Positions 1 to 9,985 of a stretch of 64,000 bases of DNA are shown here, in pieces (positions within the stretch are counted from its first letter, which is position 1; every line of letters starts with the position of its first letter). The notes under the pieces are model-generated. The model was not told where the DNA came from, ran no database searches, and was given only the letters and a program-made list of their open reading frames with translations. The position numbers were made by a program, and so were the translations under genes. Source of the stretch: an uncultured Nocardioides sp. (lineage in GTDB: Bacteria; Actinomycetota; Actinomycetes; Propionibacteriales; Nocardioidaceae). Location of the stretch: positions 186,001 to 250,000 of the forward strand of contig NZ_CANLDB010000001.1 in assembly GCF_947489365.1 (NCBI RefSeq). The letters run 5' to 3'.

Positions 1-801
1 GAGGATCGCGCCGTCTCGACCGGGCACGGTGCGCGTGGGGCCCTCCACAAGAGGCATGACTTCCACCGACTCTTTGGAGGCCGAGATGGCGGTGCGCCCG
101 GCGGAGACGTCGAGCGCAGCCTGGCGGCCGTAGGAGAGGCCCGCCACCTGTGGGCTGCCCGGGACCGAGAGGTCGGAGGCCACGTTCTCATTCGCGATCG
201 GGTTGTAGGTCCACAACCGGCCTTCGTCCAGGGCGATGAGTTGGGGCAGCTCGGCACCAGTGCTCCGGGGAGCTTCTTCGTACCGGGTCGTCCCTGCTAC
301 CTTGCCCGCCGCCGTGTCGTAACCGAAGAACTCCTCCTCGTCCCGGTCGAGCCACGCGACGTAGCGACCGTCCGTGACCAGCGCGACCGCCGCCGGGTCG
401 GTCGAGGAGCCGATGCGCTCGGTGTCCCCGGTCGGGTCGGTGAGTCGGACGTCGTACGCGGCGTCGATCCAGACGATCCCCGCGTCGGTGAGGACGTACG
501 CGCCCGGCTGCTCGCCCAGATCGACCTCGAGGTCGCCCACGTGCACCAGCCCGTCGACGGCCCATGACGGCGCGGAGGGGTCGAAGGCCTCCGAGGCGAC
601 CTGGGTGCGGTCCTGGCCGAGGCCACCCAGCGCGATCGGTGTGACCACCGCGAGCACAGCGACCACGGCCGCCACGGCGACCACCCCGGCGACGCGGCGG
701 CGCCGTACCCGACGGTCACCGGCGGCGACGAGCGCGTCGACGTCCTCCCAGGGCGTGGCGCGTCCCCGCTCCTCGAGCGTCTCCCGCAGCACGTCGGTCA
801 T
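1..801 (-). CDS. membrane-anchored protein encoded with the sigma factor (3' end outside window)
   Basis: The frame is open from the ATG at 801 to the window edge (267 codons), so the C-terminus is missing. The first 40 residues are charged and cytoplasmic-looking, with an Arg cluster (RRVRRRR). One hydrophobic segment follows at about 38-57, and the rest is a polar extracytoplasmic region with repeated short strand-like blocks that recall a beta-propeller. The start overlaps the sigma-factor stop by 4 bp (ATGA), so the two are translationally coupled. In SigE-family loci the coupled membrane protein is often a regulator of the sigma factor. That role is inferred here; I see no anti-sigma zinc-finger motif. 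Confidence 0.75.
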   Translation of the reverse strand, partial: MTDVLRETLEERGRATPWEDVDALVAAGDRRVRRRRVAGVVAVAAVVAVLAVVTPIALGGLGQDRTQVASEAFDPSAPSWAVDGLVHVGDLEVDLGEQPGAYVLTDAGIVWIDAAYDVRLTDPTGDTERIGSSTDPAAVALVTDGRYVAWLDRDEEEFFGYDTAAGKVAGTTRYEEAPRSTGAELPQLIALDEGRLWTYNPIANENVASDLSVPGSPQVAGLSYGRQAALDVSAGRTAISASKESVEVMPLVEGPTRTVPGRDGAIL

Positions 802-1358
802 CGCACACCCGCCTGTCCGGCTCGTCGTCCCAGCTCGTCGACGAGGAGCGGGTGCTCCTCGCCCAGGTGATCGCGGAGGTTCGCGAGCGCAGCGCTGACC
901 TGGCTCTTCACGGTCCCCGGCGCGCAGTCGAGCGCCGCCGCGGTCTGCGCGACGGTGAGGTCCTCGTAGTAGCGGAGCACCAACGCCGCCCGCTGCCGCG
1001 CGGGGAGCGCCTGCACCGCCGCCCACATCGCGTCGCGCTCGGCGAGGGTGTCGACCGCGGAGCCGCCGACACGCTCGGGCACCTCGTCGGTGGGCTGCTC
1101 GTGCCACGACCGGCGCCGCGACCACGACACGACGGTCGTGGCCATCACCCGGCGGGCGTACGCCTCTGCGTTGCGCGGGTCCCGCAGCCGGGGCCAGGCG
1201 ACGTACGTCGCGACCAGCGCCTCCTGCACCAGGTCGTCGGCGAGCGAGCGGCGCCCGACCAGCAGGTACGCCGTCCCGCGCAGCACCGCCGACCGGGCGC
1301 GCACGAACTCGGTGAACGCGTCCTTGTCGCGCCCGCCGCGCCGCAGCGTCAGCCCCAT
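798..1358 (-). CDS. SigE-family (ECF-type) RNA polymerase sigma factor
   Basis: This 186-residue protein has the two-domain ECF architecture. Region 2 is near the N-terminus (AYLLVGRRSLADDLVQEAL) and region 4 is C-terminal, with the helix-turn-helix LTVAQTAAALDCAPGTVKSQ. It belongs to the actinobacterial SigE-like group that starts with a short basic leader. The start MGLTLRR is preceded by a GGAAGGGG Shine-Dalgarno sequence. An in-frame extension to 1607 exists but would run through promoter-like DNA. The upstream DNA carries an ECF-like -35 GAACC and -10 CGCC with a 16-nt spacer, suggesting autoregulation (inference). The gene is coupled to the membrane-protein gene through ATGA at 798-801. 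Confidence 0.9.
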   Translation of the reverse strand: MGLTLRRGGRDKDAFTEFVRARSAVLRGTAYLLVGRRSLADDLVQEALVATYVAWPRLRDPRNAEAYARRVMATTVVSWSRRRSWHEQPTDEVPERVGGSAVDTLAERDAMWAAVQALPARQRAALVLRYYEDLTVAQTAAALDCAPGTVKSQVSAALANLRDHLGEEHPLLVDELGRRAGQAGVR

Positions 1359-1367
1359 GTCGACCCC

Positions 1368-1411
1368 TTCCGTCCCCCGATCACACCACTCAGGCGCATC
1401 GGGGGACGGAA
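1368..1411. repeat. 14-bp perfect inverted repeat in front of the sigma gene
   Basis: TTCCGTCCCCCGAT (1368-1381) and its exact reverse complement (1398-1411) are separated by 16 nt. On the coding strand the arm nearest the gene contains the ribosome binding site, so the hairpin could sequester it. It could equally be a terminator remnant or an operator. Confidence 0.6.
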
Positions 1412-1417
1412 AGGTTC
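1393..1417 (-). promoter_or_regulatory. candidate ECF promoter of the intact sigma gene
   Basis: Read on the minus strand, GAACC (1413-1417) is followed after 16 nt by CGCC (1393-1396). The layout matches the better ECF promoter at 1641-1665 in front of the truncated copy. The -10 differs from the usual CGTC by one base. Confidence 0.45.
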
Positions 1418-1640
1418 GGTCAGCTGACCAACGTACGTCTTGACCAGCGTCTCCTGCACCAGATCCTCGGCGAGGCCGCGCCGCCCGACGAGCAGGTACG
1501 CCGCCCGGTGCAACGCCCGCGACCGCGCCTGCACGAACTCGGCGAACGCCGCGCTGTCGCGTCGTCGCCGCCCCCTCGGCAGCTCCATCCGCCCCTCCTC
1601 GATCCACGGCGGCCCCGGCGGGTCGCGCTCATCAGATCAG

Positions 1641-1665
1641 GACGCACGGACACCCGGGAAGGTTC
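1641..1665 (-). promoter_or_regulatory. ECF-type promoter upstream of the truncated sigma copy
   Basis: On the minus strand GAACC (1661-1665) and CGTC (1641-1644) are separated by exactly 16 nt, the classical -35/-10 pair of ECF sigma factors. It lies about 50 bp before the truncated gene. Confidence 0.55.
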
Positions 1666-1691
1666 GGTGGCCCGCGGCCTAGGGTCAGCCC

Positions 1692-2534
1692 ATGAGCCGG
1701 GTACGCGCCTTCGCCCACGACGACCTGCGGTTCGACGTCGCCGACGAGGGACCCGAGGACGGGGACGTCGTGGTGCTGCTCCACGGCTTCCCGCAGCGGT
1801 ACACCTCGTGGCGCGACGTCGTCCCGCGGCTGCACGCGGCCGGCTACCGCACCCTCGCCCCGGACCTGCGTGGCTACTCGCCGGGTGCCCGGCCGAAGGG
1901 TCGCCGGGCCTACTCCCTCGACAAGCAGGTCGGCGACGTGAAGGCGCTCGTCGACGCCGTCGGCGGACCCGTCCACGTCGTCGGCCACGACTGGGGCGGC
2001 GCCTACGCGTGGTCCTTCGCCGGCGCGCACCCGGAGCTGACCCGCACGCTCACCGCCATCTCGACGCCCCACCCCCGCGCCTTCCAGGCCGCGCTGCGGA
2101 CGAAGGAGCAGGCGCGGAAGTCCTGGTACATGGGCGTCTTCCAGGTCCCCCTCCTGCCCGAGCTGGTCGCCGGCAGCGCCCCGCGGCGCTTCGACGGGCT
2201 GCTGCGGGCCAGCGGGATGACCCGCGAGGACGTCGAGCGGTTCCGCACCGAGGTCGTCGCGTACGGCGCCCTGCCGGGCGCCCTCGGGATCTACCGCGCC
2301 ATGCCGATGATGCTCACCTCGTCGGGCAGCGGGATGGGCCGCACCGTCCGCGTCCCGACGACGTACGTCTGGAGCACCGGCGACGTCGCCCTCGGGCGCC
2401 CGGCGGCCGAGGCGAGCGCGCAGTACGTCGACGCGCCGTACGAGTTCGTCGTGCTGGAGGGCCCCAGCCACTGGCTGCCCGAGCACGCCCCGGAGGCCGT
2501 GGCCGACGCGATCCTGGCGCGCGTGGGCGGATGA
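1692..2534 (+). CDS. alpha/beta-fold hydrolase, epoxide hydrolase-like
   Basis: This 280-residue protein has the alpha/beta-hydrolase signature. HGFPQ (oxyanion region, near residue 32) is followed by the nucleophile elbow GHDWGG near residue 100, where Asp is the expected nucleophile as in epoxide hydrolases and haloalkane dehalogenases. A C-terminal GPSHWLPEHAP supplies the catalytic His. The substrate is not evident. A TAGGGT box at 1680-1685 ends 6 nt before the ATG, so the mRNA is probably leaderless. The stop overlaps the tatD start by 4 bp. Confidence 0.85.
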   Translation: MSRVRAFAHDDLRFDVADEGPEDGDVVVLLHGFPQRYTSWRDVVPRLHAAGYRTLAPDLRGYSPGARPKGRRAYSLDKQVGDVKALVDAVGGPVHVVGHDWGGAYAWSFAGAHPELTRTLTAISTPHPRAFQAALRTKEQARKSWYMGVFQVPLLPELVAGSAPRRFDGLLRASGMTREDVERFRTEVVAYGALPGALGIYRAMPMMLTSSGSGMGRTVRVPTTYVWSTGDVALGRPAAEASAQYVDAPYEFVVLEGPSHWLPEHAPEAVADAILARVGG

Positions 2535-3379
2535 GTTCGTCCCGCGAGGGCGTGCCCCCGGCGCCGGAGCCGCTGCCCCATCCCGTGGTCGACAACCACT
2601 GCCACCTCGACATCAGCCGCGGCGACGAGACCGCCCTCCCGGTGGAGCAGGCGCTCGCGGAGGCCGCGGCGGTCGGGGTGAGCCGCATCGTGCAGATCGG
2701 CTGCGACCTGCCCGGCGCGCGGTGGGCGGTCGAGACGGCCGAGCGGTACGACGCCGTCGTCGCCGGCGTCGCCCTGCACCCCAACGAGGCGCCGCTGCTC
2801 GCCGAGCAGGGCCGGCTCGAGGAGGCCCTCGCCGAGATCGAGGCGCTCGCCGCGCACCCGCGGGTGCGGGCGGTGGGGGAGACCGGCCTCGACGCCTTCC
2901 GCACTGGCGACGAGGGCCGGGCCGCGCAGGTCGAGAGCTTCCGTCGCCACGTCGACCTGGCCAAGCGCCTCGACCGGACGCTGGTCATCCACGACCGGGA
3001 CACCCACGACGAGATCCTCGAGGTCATCGACTCCGAAGGCGCGCCGGAGCGGTGGGTCATGCACTGCTTCTCCGGGGAGGCCGACTTCGCCCGCCGCTGC
3101 CTCGACCGCGGCGCGTTCCTGTCGTTCGCCGGGACCGTGACGTTCAAGAACGCCCAGCCGCTGCGCGACGCCCTCGCCGTCGTCCCCCGCGACCGGCTGC
3201 TCGTCGAGACCGACGCGCCGTACCTCACCCCGACGCCGTACCGGGGCCGCACCAACGCCTCCTCCCTCGTCCCGCTCACGGTCCGGGCGATGGCCGAGGT
3301 CCGCGGCGACGACCTCGGCGACCTCTGCGCAGCCATCGACGCGACCACCGACACCGCCTTCGGCGGCCCCTGGGGCTGA
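2531..3379 (+). CDS. tatD: TatD-family metal-dependent hydrolase (DNase)
   Basis: The protein has 282 residues. The family metal ligands are visible: the N-terminal DNHCHLD, then GETGLD in the middle, HCFSG later, and a C-terminal ETDAPYLTP. TatD proteins are metal-dependent nucleases acting on DNA ends and are members of the amidohydrolase superfamily. The ATG at 2531 overlaps the preceding stop (ATGA), so the gene is coupled to the hydrolase. The following gene is rpf, the same order as in mycobacteria (tatD-rpfB-ksgA-ispE), though here about 500 bp of repeat-rich DNA separates them. Confidence 0.92.
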   Translation: MSSSREGVPPAPEPLPHPVVDNHCHLDISRGDETALPVEQALAEAAAVGVSRIVQIGCDLPGARWAVETAERYDAVVAGVALHPNEAPLLAEQGRLEEALAEIEALAAHPRVRAVGETGLDAFRTGDEGRAAQVESFRRHVDLAKRLDRTLVIHDRDTHDEILEVIDSEGAPERWVMHCFSGEADFARRCLDRGAFLSFAGTVTFKNAQPLRDALAVVPRDRLLVETDAPYLTPTPYRGRTNASSLVPLTVRAMAEVRGDDLGDLCAAIDATTDTAFGGPWG

Positions 3380-3385
3380 CGGGCC

Positions 3386-3665
3386 CCGGTGGTCGAGCAG
3401 GTCGGCAGGGTCTCGACGACGCGCGCTCGCTGCGCTCGCGTGCTGCTCGACCACCGGGAGAGCGGTAGAAGGTCGTCCCACGGGGTCTCGTGGCCCCTCG
3501 CCAGGGCTCGGGGCACCTCGACCTCCGATGGTCGGGCCGTGGGCCGTACGACGGCCACGACCCGCGGTGGTCGAGCCCGTCGAGACCTCGGCGTCCGGGC
3601 GTGGCGGGCAGGGTCTCGACGACGCGCGCTCGCGTGCTGCTCGACCACCTGAGGAGCCACGAGAT
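3386..3665. repeat. dispersed intergenic inverted repeats (type A and type B)
   Basis: A hairpin-forming element runs from CCGGTGGTCGAGCA (3386-3399) to its exact reverse complement (3444-3457), enclosing GCGCGCTCGCTGCGCTCGCG. A type B half-element follows at about 3486-3533 (TCTCGTGGC...CACCTCGACCTCC), then a second, imperfect type A element at 3567-3650. The same words recur at 11201-11310, 20082-20410 and 34365-34775. They lie between genes and look like REP-type repeats; the first may also serve as a terminator for tatD. Confidence 0.7.
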
Positions 3666-3721
3666 CGGGTGAGGTGCCCGAAAACCCTGGCGGGGGGATC
3701 GTGTCGACAAGTCGCCTCGGA

Positions 3722-3750
3722 TTGGCACACGCCCGCGGCCTCGCTATGGT
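3722..3750 (+). promoter_or_regulatory. strong housekeeping-type promoter of rpf
   Basis: TTGGCA (3722-3727) and TATGGT (3745-3750) are separated by 17 nt, a near-consensus primary-sigma promoter. Transcription would start near 3757, leaving a leader of about 120 nt before the GTG at 3876. The leader contains complementary segments such as CGGGTGC and GCACCCG. Confidence 0.65.
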
Positions 3751-3815
3751 CGGGTGCTTGTTGGCCGGAATCGGGCGGCCGCTCCCTCCCCGCGGGAGCA
3801 CCCCTGCACCCGTGA

Positions 3816-5087
<1,272 letters not shown>

Positions 5088-5118
5088 TGCGCGGGGACAC
5101 GCCCGTCAGAATGACGTC

Positions 5119-6009
5119 ATGAGCACCTCCGCCGGTCCCCGGTTGCTGGGGCCGGTGGAGGTGCGGGCCCTGGCGGCCGCCATCGACCTGCGGCCCACCA
5201 AGCAGCGCGGCCAGAACTTCGTGGTCGACGCCAACACCTGCCGCCGCATCGTGCGGGAGGCGGGCGTCGGCCCCGACGACGTCGTCCTGGAGGTCGGGCC
5301 CGGCCTCGGGTCCCTGACGCTCGCGCTGCTGGCCGAGGCCCGCCGGGTGGTGGCCGTCGAGATCGACCCCGCGCTGGCCGGACTGCTGCCCGGGACGGTC
5401 GCCGAGCGCGCCCCCGACCTGCCCGACGACGCCTTCGAGGTCGTCGAGGCCGACGCGCTCCGCCTCACCGAGCTGCCCGGCCCGCCGCCGACCGCGCTGG
5501 TGGCGAACCTGCCGTACAACGTCGCCGTCCCCGTCCTGCTCCACCTGCTGGCGCTGTTGCCGTCGCTGCGGACCGGCATGGTGATGGTGCAGTCCGAGGT
5601 CGCCGACCGCCTGGTCGCGACCCCCGGCTCCAAGACGTACGGCGTCCCGTCGGTCAAGCTCGCCTGGCACGCGGTGGCGCGGCGCGCCGGGACGGTCGGC
5701 GCCCAGGTGTTCTGGCCCGCCCCGCACGTGTCGTCGGGGCTGGTGGCCTGGGAGCACACCGACCCCCCGGCGACGACGGCCTCGCGGGAGGACGTGTTCG
5801 CCGTGACCGACGCGGCCTTCGCGCAGCGCCGCAAGACCCTGCGGGCCGCCCTGCGCGGGGCCGGCCTGGCCGCCGCCGACGTGGACGCCGCCCTCGCCGC
5901 CGCGGGAGTGGACGGCGGGGTGCGGGGTGAGACACTGTCCGTCACGGACTTCGCTCGCGTGGCGGAGCACCTGGCCATGGGGGGCCTGGAAGCGGGAGGT
6001 CGGCGATGA
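5119..6009 (+). CDS. rsmA: 16S rRNA (adenine1518/1519-N6)-dimethyltransferase
   Basis: The 296-residue protein is a KsgA/RsmA methylase that dimethylates two adjacent adenines in the 3' hairpin of 16S rRNA. The early motif [10 protein letters not shown] is followed by the SAM loop [10 protein letters not shown] and the catalytic NLPYN near residue 130, then by a C-terminal helical domain. A CAGAAT box ends 6 nt before the ATG, so the transcript is probably leaderless. The stop overlaps the ispE start by 4 bp. Confidence 0.95.
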   Translation: MSTSAGPRLLGPVEVRALAAAIDLRPTKQRGQNFVVDANTCRRIVREAGVGPDDVVLEVGPGLGSLTLALLAEARRVVAVEIDPALAGLLPGTVAERAPDLPDDAFEVVEADALRLTELPGPPPTALVANLPYNVAVPVLLHLLALLPSLRTGMVMVQSEVADRLVATPGSKTYGVPSVKLAWHAVARRAGTVGAQVFWPAPHVSSGLVAWEHTDPPATTASREDVFAVTDAAFAQRRKTLRAALRGAGLAAADVDAALAAAGVDGGVRGETLSVTDFARVAEHLAMGGLEAGGRR

Positions 6010-6971
6010 CCACGGGGGACGTCCGCACGCTCACGGTCCGCGCGGCCGCGAAGATCAACCTGCATCTCGGGGTGGGTGCGGTCCGCGCCGACGGCTACCA
6101 CCCGATCGACACCGTCTTCCACGCCGTGTCGCTCTTCGACGACGTCACCGCGGCCACCGGCGAGCCAGGGTCCGGCCCCGTCCTGACCCTCGACGGCTCC
6201 GACCACGTCGACCTCGTCGACGTCCCCTTCGACCGGCGCAACCTCGTCCACGCCGCGGCCACCCGCCTCGCCCGCGAGCAGCAGCGGGCCCCGGACGTCC
6301 GCGTCGCCGTCCACAAGTCGATCCCCGTCGCCGGTGGCCTCGCCGGGGGGTCGGCGGACGCCGCGGCCACGCTCGTCGCGCTCGACCGGCTCTGGGGGCT
6401 CGACCTGGAGGACCAGGACCTGCTGCGGGTGGCCGCCGACCTCGGCAGCGACGTCCCCTTCGCACTCCTCGGGGGTACGGCGCGGGGCACCGGCCGCGGG
6501 GAGGTGCTGCAGCGCGTCGACGACCGCTCCACCTGGTGGTGGGTGCTGGTGACCTCGACCCACGGCCTGTCCACCCCGGCGGTCTACCGCCGCTTCGACG
6601 AGCTGTTCCCGACCGCGCCCGCACGCCCGACCCCGGCGGACCGGGTGGAGCGGGCCATCCACTCCGGTGACCCGGTCCAGCTGGCCCGCGTCCTGCACAA
6701 CGACCTCGAGCCTGCGGCCTTCGACCTGCGGCCCGGGCTGGCCGAGCTGGTCTCGCGCGGCGAGGCCGCCGGAGCGCTCCGGGGCATGGTCTCCGGCTCC
6801 GGCCCGACCTGCGCCTTCCTCTGCGCGGACGCCGACGCGGCCCGCGCGGTCTGCTCCGAGCTGCGGGAGACCGAGCCGGCGCGCGCCGGCGACCTCGGCG
6901 CGGACGGCGCCGTCCTCGTCACGACCGGACCGGCACCCGGTGTGCACCAGGTCGCCTACGAGCGCCGATGA
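6006..6971 (+). CDS. ispE: 4-diphosphocytidyl-2-C-methyl-D-erythritol kinase
   Basis: IspE is the ATP-dependent kinase of the MEP (non-mevalonate) isoprenoid pathway. This 321-residue GHMP kinase has the family N-terminus ([12 protein letters not shown]). The ATP loop [17 protein letters not shown] lies near residue 107, and the C-terminal motif is [12 protein letters not shown]. It overlaps rsmA upstream and the ABC-F gene downstream, each by ATGA, forming a three-gene coupled unit. Confidence 0.95.
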   Translation: MTTGDVRTLTVRAAAKINLHLGVGAVRADGYHPIDTVFHAVSLFDDVTAATGEPGSGPVLTLDGSDHVDLVDVPFDRRNLVHAAATRLAREQQRAPDVRVAVHKSIPVAGGLAGGSADAAATLVALDRLWGLDLEDQDLLRVAADLGSDVPFALLGGTARGTGRGEVLQRVDDRSTWWWVLVTSTHGLSTPAVYRRFDELFPTAPARPTPADRVERAIHSGDPVQLARVLHNDLEPAAFDLRPGLAELVSRGEAAGALRGMVSGSGPTCAFLCADADAARAVCSELRETEPARAGDLGADGAVLVTTGPAPGVHQVAYERR

Positions 6972-8770
6972 GCCAACCGCAGTCCGGCGGAGCGAACCTG
7001 GTCAACCTCGAACGGGTGTCGCACGCCTACGGGGTCCGTCCCCTGCTCTCCTCCGTCTCCCTCGGCGTCGCCGCCGGCGACCGCGTCGGCATCGTCGGCC
7101 GCAACGGCGACGGCAAGACGACGCTGCTGGAGGTCCTCACCGGCCTCGTCGACCCCGACGGCGGGCGGGTCTCACGACCCCGGGGCCTGCGGATCGGCTA
7201 CCTGCGCCAGGGCGACGACCTCGACGAGGCCTCGACGGTGCGCGAGACCGTGCTGGGCGGCAAGGCCGACCACCAGTGGGCGGCCGAGTCCGGGACCCGG
7301 GAGGTCGTCACCGAGCTCCTCGTCGGCATCTCGCTCGACCGCGGGGTCGCCGGCCTGTCCGGCGGGGAGCGGCGCCGCTGCGCGCTGGCCGCGCTGCTGC
7401 TGGACCGCAGCGACCTGCTGGTGCTCGACGAGCCCACCAACCACCTCGACGTGGAGGCCGTGGACTGGCTGGCGCGCCACCTCGTCGGCCGCTTCTCCGG
7501 CGGCGGCGCGCTCGTGGTCGTCACCCACGACCGGTGGTTTCTCGACGCGGTCTGCACCACCACCTGGGAGGTCCACGACGGCGCCGTCGACGCCTACGAG
7601 GGCGGCTACGCGGCGTACGTGCTGGCCCGGGCCGAGCGGCAGCGGCAGGCCGAGGCGTCCGAGTCCCGCCGCCGCAACCTGGTCCGCAAGGAGCTGGCCT
7701 GGCTGCGTCGCGGCCCGCCGGCGCGGACCTCGAAGCCCCGGTTCCGCGTGGAGGCCGCGAACCGCCTCATCGAGGACGAGCCGCCCGCCCGGGACCGGCT
7801 CGAGCTGGAGCGGTTCGCCGTCCAGCGGCTCGGCAAGGACGTCCTGGACGTCGAGGACGTCGACCTCGTCCGCGGCCACCCGCCGGCGGAGCGTCGGCTG
7901 CTGCACCACGCGACCTGGCGGATCGGCCCCGGCGACCGGATCGGCATCGTCGGCGTCAACGGTGCCGGCAAGTCGTCGGTGCTGCGGCTGCTCGACGGCA
8001 CGCTGCCGCCGCAGGTCGGCCGGGTCCGGCAGGGCCGCACCGTCGCGCTGCAGCACCTGACCCAGCAGCTCGACGACCTCGACCCGGCGAAGCGCGTCAT
8101 CGAGCTGGTCGACGACCCGGTGACCGGGTCGGCGATGCTCGAGCGGTTCGGCTTCACCGGCGACCGACTCACGACGCGGATCGGGGACCTGTCCGGTGGG
8201 GAGCGGCGCCGGCTGCAGCTGATGGTGCTGCTGCTCGACGAGCCCAACGTGCTGCTGCTCGACGAGCCGACCAACGACCTCGACATCGAGACCCTCCGGG
8301 TCCTGGAGGACTTCCTCGACGGCTGGCCCGGCACCCTCGTCGTGGTCTCCCACGACCGCTACTTCCTCGAGCGGACCACCGACACGATCTGGGCCCTCCT
8401 CGGCGACGGGACGATCTCGATGCTGCCCCGCGGCGTGGAGGAGTACCTGGAGCGGCGCGCGGCGCGTGCGGTCGAGGCGCCCGTGGCGGCCCCGGCCCCC
8501 GCGGCGGCGCAGACCGGGCAGGACGGGGCGGACGCCCCGCGGTCCCGGGCCGGCAGCGCCGCCGAGCGGGAGGCGCGCAAGACCATGGCACGCCTGGAGC
8601 GGCAGCTCGAGCGGATCGCGAAGGCCGAGGCCGCGCTCGACGCCGAGGTCCTCGAGCACGCCCACGACCACGAGCGCCTCACCGGGATCTCGCAGCGGCT
8701 CGCCGCCCTGTCGGCCGAGAAGGCCGAGGTCGAGGAGGCCTGGCTCGAGGCCGGGGAGCTGGTCGACTGA
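6968..8770 (+). CDS. ABC-F family ATPase (ribosome-associated, Uup/EttA-like)
   Basis: The 600-residue protein has two nucleotide-binding domains and no membrane segments. Walker A motifs are GRNGDGKTT (near 44) and GVNGAGKSS (near 329). Both domains carry LSGGERRR signatures, and the Walker B motifs are LDEPTNHLD and LDEPTNDLD. A charged linker lies between the domains and a coiled-coil-like, Ala/Glu-rich tail follows (about 500-600), as in Uup-type proteins. ABC-F proteins act on the ribosome or in resistance rather than transport. Which subfamily this is cannot be settled by eye. Confidence 0.92.
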   Translation: MSQPQSGGANLVNLERVSHAYGVRPLLSSVSLGVAAGDRVGIVGRNGDGKTTLLEVLTGLVDPDGGRVSRPRGLRIGYLRQGDDLDEASTVRETVLGGKADHQWAAESGTREVVTELLVGISLDRGVAGLSGGERRRCALAALLLDRSDLLVLDEPTNHLDVEAVDWLARHLVGRFSGGGALVVVTHDRWFLDAVCTTTWEVHDGAVDAYEGGYAAYVLARAERQRQAEASESRRRNLVRKELAWLRRGPPARTSKPRFRVEAANRLIEDEPPARDRLELERFAVQRLGKDVLDVEDVDLVRGHPPAERRLLHHATWRIGPGDRIGIVGVNGAGKSSVLRLLDGTLPPQVGRVRQGRTVALQHLTQQLDDLDPAKRVIELVDDPVTGSAMLERFGFTGDRLTTRIGDLSGGERRRLQLMVLLLDEPNVLLLDEPTNDLDIETLRVLEDFLDGWPGTLVVVSHDRYFLERTTDTIWALLGDGTISMLPRGVEEYLERRAARAVEAPVAAPAPAAAQTGQDGADAPRSRAGSAAEREARKTMARLERQLERIAKAEAALDAEVLEHAHDHERLTGISQRLAALSAEKAEVEEAWLEAGELVD

Positions 8771-8795
8771 CGGCCTCCCCGGTCCCGCGGTGGCG

Positions 8796-9365
8796 TCAGT
8801 TGTGGCGCAGCCGCCGCTGGCCGATGCGGACCGGCTGGTTCCCGTTGCCGTCGCGGCGGGCGTCGTCCGCGCGGGTGATGCCGTCCTCGGTGGCGGTGGT
8901 CCTCACCCCGAAGCGCACCCAGGTCGGCAGGCTGAGACAGGTGCGGGGGGCCGACAGGACCATCGTGTCCCGCCGCGGCTGGAGCAGCACCTCGTAGCCG
9001 TCGCACATGACCGGCCCGACGTCGTCCTGGGAGACGTAGTCCTCCCGGACGCCGCCGGAGCGGTTCGCGACGAACGTGTACGTCGCCTCGTCGGTGACCA
9101 CCCGACCCTGCACCTGGTAGGCGCCGGGCCCGAGGTCGGCGACGGTGACGCGGAGGGTCACCCGGCGGTCCTCGTGCTCCCCGACGGTGCGGACGACGTC
9201 CGCCCGCTTGGCCGGCGGTGGGTTGAGCCCCCGAGGACCCATGCCCGTGCCGACGGTGTCGCCGCGCCGGTCGGCGACGGTCTCGGAGTCGGCGACCGCG
9301 GGGGCGGCCAGCGCGAGGACGGTGGTGGCCGCCAGCGCGGTGGCGGCGAGGGTGCGGACGGTCAT
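8796..9365 (-). CDS. secreted protein of unknown function
   Basis: The 189-residue product has a clear Sec signal peptide (hydrophobic TLAATALAATTVLALAAPAV, cleavage after AxA near residue 25). The mature part is hydrophilic and beta-rich, with a single Cys pair (VMCDGYEV and PRTCLSL) that could form a disulfide. I do not recognise a named domain. It is transcribed toward the ABC-F gene with a 25-bp gap. Confidence 0.75.
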   Translation of the reverse strand: MTVRTLAATALAATTVLALAAPAVADSETVADRRGDTVGTGMGPRGLNPPPAKRADVVRTVGEHEDRRVTLRVTVADLGPGAYQVQGRVVTDEATYTFVANRSGGVREDYVSQDDVGPVMCDGYEVLLQPRRDTMVLSAPRTCLSLPTWVRFGVRTTATEDGITRADDARRDGNGNQPVRIGQRRLRHN

Positions 9366-9470
9366 CGGCGGGCTCCTCGCGTGGTGGGTGCAACGACGCT
9401 AGGACCTCCGGGGGACGCCGTCCAGATGGTCTGGGCCGGTGTCAGCACCGGGTCGCAGGGCTGGGCGGGC

Positions 9471-9959
9471 TCAGCCGAAGGGGGCGAGCAGGGTCCGCAG
9501 CAGGTGGGCGAGGCGGCTGCGGTCGTCGTCCTCGAGACCCGACAGGAAGCCCTGCTCGGCGGCGAGGAGGGCCTCGAACGCCCCGTCCACGACGGTCTTG
9601 CCCTCCACGGTGAGCCGCACCAGGACCCCGCGACGGTCGCGGGGGTCGGGGAGGCGCTCGACCAGGCCGCGGGACACGAGCCGGTCGACGCGGTTGGTCA
9701 TGGTGCCGCTGGTCACCAGCGTCTCGCGCAGCAGGCGCCCCGGTGACAGCTCGTACGGCGCACCCGCGCGGCGGAGGGCCGCGAGCACGTCGAACTCCCA
9801 GGACTCCACGTCCCGCTCGGCGAAGGCCTCACGGCGCGCGAGGTCCAGGCGGCGGGCCAGCCGCGAGATGCGGCTGAAGACCTCGACGGGCGCGAGGTCG
9901 AGGTCGCCGCGCTCGCGCGCCCACGCCTCGACCAGCTCGTCGACCTCGTCCCGGACCAT
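9471..9959 (-). CDS. MarR-family transcriptional regulator
   Basis: This 162-residue protein has the winged-helix pattern of MarR: LLRETLVTSGTMTNRVDRL as recognition region and DPRDRRGVLVRLT as the wing. I chose the ATG at 9959 because TACAGT (minus strand, 9966-9971) would start transcription almost at that codon; an ATG at 9977 is also in frame. It is divergent from the Tam-like methyltransferase. The 16-bp palindrome at 9986-10001 between them is the likely operator, so it probably represses itself and the neighbour. The ligand is unknown. Confidence 0.88.
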   Translation of the reverse strand: MVRDEVDELVEAWARERGDLDLAPVEVFSRISRLARRLDLARREAFAERDVESWEFDVLAALRRAGAPYELSPGRLLRETLVTSGTMTNRVDRLVSRGLVERLPDPRDRRGVLVRLTVEGKTVVDGAFEALLAAEQGFLSGLEDDDRSRLAHLLRTLLAPFG

Positions 9960-9985
9960 CGGTCCACTGTAAGTCATGGTCGAGA

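Larger units (their letters stand above)
1349..1588 (-). pseudogene. truncated tandem copy of the SigE-family sigma factor
   Basis: The reading frame starts with a good Shine-Dalgarno sequence (GAGGAGGGG) before ATG at 1588. Its first ~54 residues are clearly homologous to region 2 of the next gene: AYLLVGRRGLAEDLVQETL here against AYLLVGRRSLADDLVQEAL there. The similarity stops after TYV, and the frame then reads through the promoter of the downstream sigma gene before stopping at 1349. All of region 4 is missing, so the product could not be a full sigma factor. The most economical explanation is tandem duplication followed by internal deletion. Expression as a short region-2 peptide cannot be excluded because the promoter and ribosome binding site look intact. 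Confidence 0.7.
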
